Source: Paenibacillus phoenicis
Lineage (GTDB): Bacteria; Bacillota; Bacilli; Paenibacillales; Paenibacillaceae
NCBI RefSeq assembly: GCF_034718895.1
Contig: NZ_JAYERP010000001.1
Span: 3,261,501-3,325,500, forward strand
DNA: 64,000 bases
Direction: 5' to 3'
Shown here: positions 57,937 to 64,000 of the stretch, in pieces
How positions within the stretch are numbered: position 1 is the stretch's first letter
Layout: each line of letters opens with the position of its first letter
Notes under the pieces: model-generated
What the model saw: the letters and a program-made list of their open reading frames with translations, nothing else
Told to the model about the DNA's origin: nothing
Database searches by the model: none
Program-made: the position numbers and the translations under genes

Positions 57937-58566
57937 TTACTTCGTGCCGTACAACCGGTCACCGGCATCGCCCAAGCCCGGAATGATATAGCCGTGTTCG
58001 TTCAGATGGCTGTCCAAAGCCGCTACATAAATGTCTACGTCCGGATGCTCATCATGCACCGCCTTAACCCCTTCCGGCGCGGCGATCAGGTTCATCATTT
58101 TGATCTGCGTGCAGCCGCGATTCTTCAACGCGGTGATCGCTGCAATAGCGGATCCCCCGGTGGCCAGCATCGGGTCGATGACGATCAGCTCGCGTTCCTG
58201 AACATCGGTAGGAAGCTTGATGTAATACTCAACCGGCTGCAGCGTATCCGGGTCACGGAACAGGCCGACATGTCCCACCTTTGCCGCAGGAAGCAGCTTC
58301 AACACTCCGTCAAGCATACCCAGCCCGGCGCGGAGAATCGGAATCAGCCCCAGCATCCGCCCAGAGATGACCTTCGACTCGGCCTCAGCGACCGGCGTCT
58401 GCACTTTGATCGACTCGAGCGGAATGTCCCGCGTAATTTCATAAGCCATCAACGTCGCCACCTCATCTACCAGTTCACGAAAATCCTTTGTGTTCGTGCG
58501 CATGTCGCGGATAAAAGTCAGTTTGTGTTGAATCAAAGGGTGATCACATACCACCAATTTTCTCAT
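57937..58566 (-). CDS. upp: Uracil phosphoribosyltransferase
   Basis: Pyrimidine salvage: uracil + PRPP to UMP. The 209-residue protein begins [20 protein letters not shown], has the PRPP-binding [16 protein letters not shown] near 130 and ends [20 protein letters not shown]. Full length and typical. Its promoter is probably the extended -10 at 58651-58659. Order upp-glyA matches B. subtilis. Confidence 0.97.
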   Translation of the reverse strand: MRKLVVCDHPLIQHKLTFIRDMRTNTKDFRELVDEVATLMAYEITRDIPLESIKVQTPVAEAESKVISGRMLGLIPILRAGLGMLDGVLKLLPAAKVGHVGLFRDPDTLQPVEYYIKLPTDVQERELIVIDPMLATGGSAIAAITALKNRGCTQIKMMNLIAAPEGVKAVHDEHPDVDIYVAALDSHLNEHGYIIPGLGDAGDRLYGTK

Positions 58567-58650
58567 ATTTCGTTCGTCCCTCCGGTTTTAATGCTAAGTC
58601 TTTACTTGCTTGTTCGTTCCCATTCTTCGAACGCTCCACAAATCTTGTCT

Positions 58651-58659
58651 ATTATATCA
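58651..58659 (-). promoter_or_regulatory. Extended -10 promoter upstream of upp
   Basis: The minus strand reads TGATATAAT, a TG-n-TATAAT extended -10, about 85 bases before the upp start. No good -35 was found. Other bases in 58567-58864 hold nothing I can support. Confidence 0.5.
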
Positions 58660-58864
58660 CTCCAAGATGGCATTTTCACCCTCAAGCCAACTTGTCAGAA
58701 AGCCGTCATAAAAACGTCACTCACCCCCATAAATAAGCCGTCTGACGCCCAAAAGCCCCACTTCTCCTCTCAGGCATTCTTGACAATTTGGAAAAAATTC
58801 TCACCCTTCCAATGCTGCCATTCCAGCCGGAAGATTCCCCACGTACCAGAAGTGAAACGCCAAT

Positions 58865-58890
58865 AAGCCGGGAGCAGACGCTCCCGGCTT
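58865..58890 (-). terminator. Hairpin after glyA
   Basis: AAGCCGGGAG and CTCCCGGCTT form a perfect 10-bp stem with a 6-base loop; the following T run is poor on the minus strand. Confidence 0.7.
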
Positions 58891-58930
58891 TGTTATGAGG
58901 CCTAACGGCCTGCCGTTGTCGTTGATCAAA

Positions 58931-60178
58931 TTAATACTGCAAGTTCGGATACAGCGGGTACCGATCCGTTAATTCCGACACCTGTTTGCGTGCTTTATCC
59001 AGCACTGCTTCGTCCTTCGGCGATTTCAGCACGGCAGCGATGATCTGCCCGATTTCCTTCATCGCTTCCTCATCCATGCCGCGGGAAGTGGCAGCCGGCG
59101 TACCGATACGGATGCCGCTGGTGATGAATGGGCTGGTCGGGTCAAACGGAATCGCGTTTTTGTTCACCGTGATCCCAATCGAATCCAGCACATGCTCAGC
59201 GTCTTTCCCCGTGATGTTCAGGTTGCGCGTATCCACCAGCATCAGGTGGTTATCCGTGCCGCCGGACACGATGTTCAGGCCTTCGGCCATCAGCGTTTCC
59301 GCCAGGACCTTGGCGTTTTTCACGACGTTTTCGGCATAGGTTTTAAAAGAAGGCTGAAGCGCTTCGCCCAATGCAACTGCTTTAGAAGCAATCACATGCA
59401 TCAGCGGGCCGCCTTGCGTCCCCGGGAATACCGCTTTGTCGATGGCAGCTGCCCATGGCTGTTTGCACAGAATCATCCCGCCGCGCGGTCCGCGCAGCGT
59501 CTTGTGGGTCGTTGTCGTCACAAAATGAGCATGCGGCACCGGGTTCGGATGCAAGCCTGCAGCCACAAGACCAGCGATATGCGCCATGTCGACCATGAAC
59601 AGCGCACCTACGTCGCTTGCGATCGAAGCCAGCTTCTCGAAATCGATAATGCGCGGATAAGCGCTCGCCCCGGCAACGATCAGACGCGGACGATGTTTAA
59701 ACGCTGCTTTGCGCACTTCATCGTAATCGATCAGGAACGTATCTTCTTGTACACCGTAAGCCACGAAATTATAGTACAAGCCGGAAGCGTTAACCGGGCT
59801 GCCGTGGGTCAAGTGGCCGCCATGCGCCAGGTTCATCCCCAACACGGTGTCACCGGTTTTGAGGGCAGCCAGGTAAACCGCAAGGTTCGCTTGCGCACCG
59901 GAATGCGGTTGAACGTTGGCGTGCTCAGCGCCAAACAGTTCTTTTGCGCGGTCGCGGGCGATATTTTCCACAATGTCCACACGTTCGCAGCCGCCATAAT
60001 ACCGTTTGCCCGGGTATCCTTCGGCGTATTTGTTCGTGAGTACGGATCCCATCGCTTCCATGACCGCCTCGCTGACGATGTTCTCGGAAGCGATCAGCTC
60101 AATGTTGTTGCGCTGACGCTTCAGCTCCAGATTCATGGCCTCCAGCACAGCCGGATCTTGCTTTCTCAAATTTTCCAT
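58931..60178 (-). CDS. glyA: Serine hydroxymethyltransferase
   Basis: PLP enzyme interconverting serine and glycine with tetrahydrofolate, main source of one-carbon units. The 415-residue protein begins [17 protein letters not shown] and contains [35 protein letters not shown] and the PLP-lysine region [17 protein letters not shown] near 225-230. Full length, with AGGAGGA before the start. Confidence 0.97.
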   Translation of the reverse strand: MENLRKQDPAVLEAMNLELKRQRNNIELIASENIVSEAVMEAMGSVLTNKYAEGYPGKRYYGGCERVDIVENIARDRAKELFGAEHANVQPHSGAQANLAVYLAALKTGDTVLGMNLAHGGHLTHGSPVNASGLYYNFVAYGVQEDTFLIDYDEVRKAAFKHRPRLIVAGASAYPRIIDFEKLASIASDVGALFMVDMAHIAGLVAAGLHPNPVPHAHFVTTTTHKTLRGPRGGMILCKQPWAAAIDKAVFPGTQGGPLMHVIASKAVALGEALQPSFKTYAENVVKNAKVLAETLMAEGLNIVSGGTDNHLMLVDTRNLNITGKDAEHVLDSIGITVNKNAIPFDPTSPFITSGIRIGTPAATSRGMDEEAMKEIGQIIAAVLKSPKDEAVLDKARKQVSELTDRYPLYPNLQY

Positions 60179-60206
60179 CTTCCGTTATCCTCCTTAGAAT
60201 CAAAGC

Positions 60207-60797
60207 CTATTCTTCATCGCAAAGCGTGGAATCCGAATCCGGCGGCAGCGTATAAACCGCCCGTTCCCCGCCGATCAGCTTCGGACGGGTCGTCGCTGCC
60301 GTAACGCGCGCTTGCCCAACCTGGCGCAGTGAAGGACGAAACGGCACAGCCACCCGCCGCAAATGCATGCCGATCAGCGTTTCGCCGATATCGATCCCGG
60401 CGTGGGCTTCCAGCGTTTCTGCCAAGCACGGGGCCGACAAACGCCTATAGGCTGCAGCGGCCATCGATCCGCCCGCCTTCGGCACGGGAACCGCAGCCAC
60501 CTCCGTCAAGGAAAGCCGCTCCAGCACCGCCCGTTCGACCACCAGCGCACGGTTTAAATGCTCGCAGCATTGAAACGCGACGTCAAAGCCGTATTTGGCC
60601 CGAACCTGTTCGATCCCGGCCCACAGCTCGGCCGCGATGTCCTCAGCTCCGCTTGTGCCGATTCGTTTGCCCGCCACTTCACTGGTGCTGGCCCCGATGA
60701 CCAGCAGCTTCCCCGGACCCAGATGAGCTGCAGCGGCCACTTCCTCCGCAATCGTTGCTACCTGTGTCCGCAGGGTTCCGAGCTTTTCACGTTCCAT
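60207..60797 (-). CDS. ywlG: YwlG-family (TIGR01440, UPF0340) protein
   Basis: A 196-residue cytoplasmic protein of unknown function conserved next to glyA and ywlE in Bacilli. Features: N-terminal helix region (LRTQVATIAEEVAAAAHLG), LLVIGASTSEVAGKRIGT, FQCCEHLNRALVVER near 105, and GIDIGETLIGMHLRRVAVP. The ATG at 60797 has GGAG about 10 bases upstream; a frame extending 14 codons further has no site. The B. subtilis protein is about 180 residues. Confidence 0.88.
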   Translation of the reverse strand: MEREKLGTLRTQVATIAEEVAAAAHLGPGKLLVIGASTSEVAGKRIGTSGAEDIAAELWAGIEQVRAKYGFDVAFQCCEHLNRALVVERAVLERLSLTEVAAVPVPKAGGSMAAAAYRRLSAPCLAETLEAHAGIDIGETLIGMHLRRVAVPFRPSLRQVGQARVTAATTRPKLIGGERAVYTLPPDSDSTLCDEE

Positions 60798-60915
60798 GTG
60801 ATGCCAGCTCCTTTCTCCGTAAACCATAAAACATGTCACAAAGACTGTCCTTATTATATCAGAGAAAGGCGCACCGCAAACGGATGTCCGTCCGCTTCAC
60901 TCAAAACCAACCAAC

Positions 60916-60956
60916 AAAAAAAGAGCATAACGCAACTTACGTGCGTCGTGCTCTTT
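60916..60956 (-). terminator. Terminator after ywlE
   Basis: On the minus strand AAAGAGCA and TGCTCTTT with further inner pairing (CGCA / TGCG) are followed by TTTTTTT. Confidence 0.85.
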
Positions 60957-61080
60957 GCCCAGGCGACCGGCCGTATTCTCCGATGCTCCATCGTGGTTTG
61001 ATCCACTCTTGTCGCCAGTTACATCGGAGCTAAAACTTCTGCTATTAGAATAAAGCATCCGCGAAGCAAATGCAACTGGT

Positions 61081-61665
61081 TTAATGCCCCTCGCCGCGCT
61101 CCAGCTTGGCGATCAGCTTCTCAAGCGCTGCGCTGATCTCCGCCGCCGTTCGGTCATAGTCCGCTCGCGAACCGCCAAACGGATCGGAAATATCGAAAGT
61201 GGGCAGCCGAAGATGCAGTTCATCCAGCCGCCGCTGCTGCTCCGCAGGCCACTCGTTCCCCAGCGCCCGCGCCAGCTCCCGGTCCGCCGCGAGGCGCCGG
61301 AACTCCTCCAAGGTAGCTAATATGGAGGCGTCTTCTTCAACGTATTCTTTTAATGTAAATATTTTATCGGCTGTCTCCGGAAATGAATGAATCACCTGGC
61401 GCTTATGCCCTTGCGTCAGCGTCAGAATCAGATCGGCCCACTCCGCCAGTTCGGCATAGAGAGGGGTAGATTCAAAAGTATCCTTAATCCCCCGGTCCCG
61501 TAGCACGGCTTCCGCATGACGGGAAATGGAGGCCCCTTTCATGGCGGCTACGCCAGCCGAGCGGACTTCCACGTCCAGCCCCCGGTCCCGCGCCAGCTTG
61601 CGCAGCATACCTTCGGCCATCGGGCTGCGGCAGGTATTTCCGGTACACACAAACAAGATGCGCAT
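61081..61665 (-). CDS. ywlE: Protein arginine phosphatase YwlE (LMW-PTP family)
   Basis: Member of the low-molecular-weight phosphatase family, 194 residues. The active loop reads VCTGNTCRSPMAEGM at about 6-20: Thr replaces the Ile usual in tyrosine-specific members, the change known to give phospho-arginine specificity in YwlE, which opposes the McsB kinase that marks proteins for ClpCP. The C-terminal acid loop is DPFGGSRADYDRTAAEI. It is longer than B. subtilis YwlE (150 aa) by an insert at about 90-135. Order ywlE-ywlG-glyA-upp is kept, but rpiB is absent between ywlE and ywlG. Confidence 0.9.
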   Translation of the reverse strand: MRILFVCTGNTCRSPMAEGMLRKLARDRGLDVEVRSAGVAAMKGASISRHAEAVLRDRGIKDTFESTPLYAELAEWADLILTLTQGHKRQVIHSFPETADKIFTLKEYVEEDASILATLEEFRRLAADRELARALGNEWPAEQQRRLDELHLRLPTFDISDPFGGSRADYDRTAAEISAALEKLIAKLERGEGH

Positions 61666-61739
61666 GCCCTTTCACCTCCATATTCAGCGGGAAGGCTTAC
61701 CCGCGTTTGGACCTTATTTTATCACGAAAGGCCTCGGTT

Positions 61740-62300
61740 TCAAAAGATAAACAATAGTCCAAACGCCAGCAAGATCGCGCCGCCGGCCGCCTCCCCGTAA
61801 TCGCCCAGCGAACGCCCCACCCCTCGCCCCATCGCCAGCCCGACCAAGGACATGATACCGCCAAAAAATCCAAAAGCCAGCACCGTCAGCAGCCAGTCTC
61901 CTTGGAACATGCCCAGCGACACGCCAACGGAAAACGAATCGATGCTGACGCTCAGCGAAAACAGCAGCACGCCTAACCAGGTCCGGTGGTTGATCGACTG
62001 TACACCGCTGCCTTTAACCGAGCTGACGATCATATGCGCGCCAAGCAGGAACAGGAGCCCGCCTGCCACGTATCGTGCCAAGCTTCCGAGCAGCGCGCCG
62101 ACATACTGTCCCGCCGCGATCCCCAACAGAGGCATTAGCACGTGAAAGAGAGCCACCATCGTCCCGATACGGAACGCATCTTTCCGCCGGACTCCCTTCA
62201 TCCCGATGCCGACGCCCAGCGATAAAGCATCCAGCCCCAGCGCAATCGCCATCAGCAGGATCGTCACCAGCTCTCCCAGCCGCTCATAAGCCTCTGTCAT
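61740..62300 (-). CDS. mntP: Manganese efflux pump MntP
   Basis: A six-segment membrane protein exporting Mn(II). Of 186 residues, two repeats carry the paired acidic motif: ALGLDALSLGVGIGMKG near 20 and SVSIDSFSVGVSLGMFQ near 115, with the conserved Asp in membrane segments 1 and 4. The ATG at 62300 lies 10 bases after GGGG. In B. subtilis the equivalent ywlD lies in the same position. No yybP-ykoY riboswitch was recognised upstream. Confidence 0.92.
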   Translation of the reverse strand: MTEAYERLGELVTILLMAIALGLDALSLGVGIGMKGVRRKDAFRIGTMVALFHVLMPLLGIAAGQYVGALLGSLARYVAGGLLFLLGAHMIVSSVKGSGVQSINHRTWLGVLLFSLSVSIDSFSVGVSLGMFQGDWLLTVLAFGFFGGIMSLVGLAMGRGVGRSLGDYGEAAGGAILLAFGLLFIF

Positions 62301-62431
62301 AACCGTTAGTCCCCTTTGTTCCGTCTTTTGTACAACCATATGCGGACAGGTCCCGGTTCATGACTTAAGGGGCACGTGGGGCTTTGGGTGAGAAGGGGGA
62401 ATCGAGGGGCGCGGATCCCCCACCAACGTGG

Positions 62432-62623
62432 AATTAACGGTAAAAGATGGCGTTATTTTCTCAACATTTGGGGGAGATCGGACAATTAACGGTATTTTGT
62501 GTCGCTAATTCGCCCTCTAGTCGGCCGTTCTCCCGATATCCGCAAAAATAACACCACGATTTACCGCTATTTGCGCAAAACAAGGCCTTACCTCTAAAAA
62601 TAACGCCAGTTTTTACCGCTAAT
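62432..62623. repeat. Mirrored four-unit intergenic element, 28-bp class, copy D
   Basis: Units at 62432-62459 and 62484-62511 (forward) and 62544-62571 and 62596-62623 (reverse), starts 52, 60 and 52 bp apart, total 192 bp. Forward units read AATTAACGGTA ... GTTATTTT or close variants; in reverse, TAGCGGTAAA ... GTTATTTTT. No gene in 62301-62709. Confidence 0.8.
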
Positions 62624-62709
62624 CACTGCCAAAAGCGCCGAACGAGCCTCTACGGTACGAATCGTACTTAAGCTCGCCCTTTAGTTCAGCAGGTGAAGCG
62701 TTCATTCCA

Positions 62710-63573
62710 CTAATCTTCCCAACCGCCGAACAAATCGATCTGACGCGGCGGAAGCTCGCGCGGCGATTGGCCCAGCAGGCCCATCATGTCTAGAGCGTTT
62801 GCCGCTGCATCTCCGCCGGAATTGTTGTTGAAGATCATACAAATCTCCTTCGTCCCTTGGCTGAACAACTGGTCCAACATTCCAACCCAGTCCTGCAACT
62901 CCTCCAGCGAATAGCGGTACAACGTACGAATCTCCCGCCAATTGGGTGCGCTGGCTTGACTCCAACCTGCGGCATTTCGCCCATGCATGCGGACGATCGT
63001 TAACTCGGGGTCAGTGGGTTCCAGCACCGTGGGAACCGAGCCTCGTCCGATCTGGGGCTCATCGCAAACGATATGGATCCAGCCCTCCTGGCGCATGAAC
63101 TCCAATGTGCGCTCTCGGTTAGCGGGCGTGAACCAGCTTTGATGGCGAAACTCCAGCGCTAGCGGCAGGTTCCCCATCCATTTGCGGATCGCGCGCAGCT
63201 GCCGGACATGCTCCGCCGTGCAGTCGAACCAGGGCGGGAATTGGAACATCACGGCCTTGAGCCGGCCCGCCTCCACCACCGGGCGAATCGAATCCAGATA
63301 CGCCTGGAACATGTCCCCCGGACCGCCAAACGGCGATTTCCCCCGGCTATGTCCGGTCATCCCTTGGTACGCTTTGATGATAAACGTGAAATCGGACGGC
63401 GTCTCCGCCAACCAGCGGCGATAGACCTCTTCCCCCAGTACGGCGTAAAACGAACTGTCCACCTCTACCACGTTAAAATACTTCGCGTACCAAGCGAGCT
63501 TGTCTTTGGCCGGCGTTCGGGCAGGGTATAAATCGTCATGATCGCCCCAGCCGGCCAGGCCGATGCGGATCAT
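62710..63573 (-). CDS. DUF72-domain protein (YecE/YunF family)
   Basis: A TIM-barrel-like protein of 287 residues of unknown biochemical role. Family features: GLAGWGDHDDLYP at the start, FNVVEVDSSFYAV near 35, FTFIIKAYQGMTGH near 65, VMFQFPPWFDCTAEHV near 110 and LALEFRHQSWF near 140, ending with FNNNSGGDAAANAL and LPPRQIDLFGGWED. The ATG at 63573 follows GGGGTGA; the extra 14 codons upstream read into the intergenic junction. It is inserted between sua5 and mntP relative to B. subtilis. Confidence 0.9.
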   Translation of the reverse strand: MIRIGLAGWGDHDDLYPARTPAKDKLAWYAKYFNVVEVDSSFYAVLGEEVYRRWLAETPSDFTFIIKAYQGMTGHSRGKSPFGGPGDMFQAYLDSIRPVVEAGRLKAVMFQFPPWFDCTAEHVRQLRAIRKWMGNLPLALEFRHQSWFTPANRERTLEFMRQEGWIHIVCDEPQIGRGSVPTVLEPTDPELTIVRMHGRNAAGWSQASAPNWREIRTLYRYSLEELQDWVGMLDQLFSQGTKEICMIFNNNSGGDAAANALDMMGLLGQSPRELPPRQIDLFGGWED

Positions 63574-63577
63574 GACC

Positions 63578-64000
63578 TCACCCCCTGCCCTCTTCCGAAT
63601 CTCCGCCGGCGTCAATCACCCGGTGACCGGCGGCTTTCAGCAGCCGGTTCATCACCGCCGAGCCGAGCCCTTCCTCGGGGCAGGCTTCGGCGAGGATATA
63701 GGTGACGCCGCATTCGTCGAAGCGGCGGAGCGCAGCGTAGAGACGGTGCGCCGCCGTCTCCAGCTCATCCTCGCGGCCGAGCGAGAGCGCGCAGTCGGCG
63801 CGGTAGGACGGGAGGCGCTCGTCGAAGGCGAGCACGCCCGTCTTCTCCCCGCGCGCCGTGGCCGCCGCGAGCTCGGCCCGGATGCGGTCCGCCACCCGGT
63901 CGGCGGACCCGCGCACAATATGCAACACGCCCTGCGGCGCATAGTGCGTGTACTTCATGCCCGGCGCGCGAGGCGCAGCCGCCGGGCCAGGGGCCGCTTC
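63578..64000 (-). CDS. ywlC: Threonylcarbamoyl-AMP synthase Sua5/YwlC (3' part, cut by window edge)
   Basis: Only the C-terminal about 140 residues are present; the frame stays open to the window edge. The linker APRAPGMKYTHYAPQG is the hallmark of Sua5 proteins, joining the missing YrdC catalytic domain to the C-terminal Sua5 domain seen here (VGVLAFDERL-like segment, ELETAAHRLYAALRRFDECG, AVMNRLLKAAGHRV). The enzyme makes threonylcarbamoyl-AMP for the universal t6A37 tRNA modification. DNA here is markedly GC-rich. The stop lies 4 bp before the DUF72 start codon, so the two are probably coupled. Confidence 0.92.
   Translation of the reverse strand, partial: EAAPGPAAAPRAPGMKYTHYAPQGVLHIVRGSADRVADRIRAELAAATARGEKTGVLAFDERLPSYRADCALSLGREDELETAAHRLYAALRRFDECGVTYILAEACPEEGLGSAVMNRLLKAAGHRVIDAGGDSEEGRG

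Noticed and set aside
62301-62431. yybP-ykoY manganese riboswitch before mntP
   Set aside because: No conserved core or terminator arrangement seen in the leader.

Overview
The window looks like chromosomal DNA from an endospore-forming Firmicute of the Paenibacillaceae, most probably Paenibacillus. Evidence: sporulation genes (spoIIID, spoIIQ, spoIID, an alpha/beta SASP), several large SLH-domain surface proteins beside csaB/tagA/tagO, DegS-DegU, ComF proteins, and a gene order close to the ywl-atp-murAA-spoIID-spoIIQ-mbl-flhO-flhP-ywpB region of Bacillus subtilis. Every intact gene lies on the minus strand; the only plus-strand coding sequence is a decayed dehydrogenase. The region is therefore probably one replichore arm with transcription co-oriented with replication. 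No rRNA, tRNA, prophage, IS element or CRISPR array was seen.

Layout from 1 to 64000 (transcription runs right to left). 1-2.7 kb: late flagellar genes flgK (cut by the window edge), flgN, flgM and yvyF, with a sigma-D promoter before flgM. 2.8-6.4 kb: late-competence comFC and comFA. 7.2-9.9 kb: a small unknown membrane gene, then degU and degS. 9.9-31 kb: a surface/envelope block holding a phosphodiester-glycosidase-like enzyme, an SLH protein, metK, a SASP, two unknown secreted proteins, the probable main S-layer protein, a small coiled-coil protein and a second giant SLH protein. 31.4-36.5 kb: cell-wall polymer genes tagO, tagA, csaB and a DUF5693 membrane protein, which should make and pyruvylate the polymer that SLH domains bind. 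36.6-42.7 kb: pgcA, fabZ, an EpuA-like protein, flhP, flhO, mbl, spoIIID. 43.2-48.6 kb: spoIIQ, spoIID (probable 5' frameshift), a collapsed hxlR/dehydrogenase pair, murA, ywzB. 48.9-56.3 kb: complete F1Fo ATP synthase operon (atpZ-I-B-E-F-H-A-G-D-C). 56.5-64 kb: wecB/mnaA, upp, glyA, ywlG, ywlE, mntP, a DUF72 gene and the 3' part of sua5.

The most unusual content is between genes. Two loci 24 kb apart (6558-6740, 31012-31194) share a 183-bp element of four 25-bp units in mirrored order with identical spacing (unit starts 50, 58 and 50 bp apart). Two further loci (57674-57867, 62432-62623) have the same mirrored four-unit plan with 28-bp units, and a fifth, looser locus lies at 42.86-43.05 kb. 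These look like a family of dispersed structured elements. A second strong signal is a cluster of DnaA-box-like 9-mers at 12844-12969, several abutting at exactly 9-bp spacing, far from any dnaA gene. Other points: a sigma-D promoter whose -10 element is one arm of the preceding terminator, three consecutive stem-loops between atpA and atpG, and a SASP with an insertion carrying a second protease-site-like motif.

All calls come from reading the sequence by eye. Family assignments rest on recognisable motifs and gene order; no database search was run.
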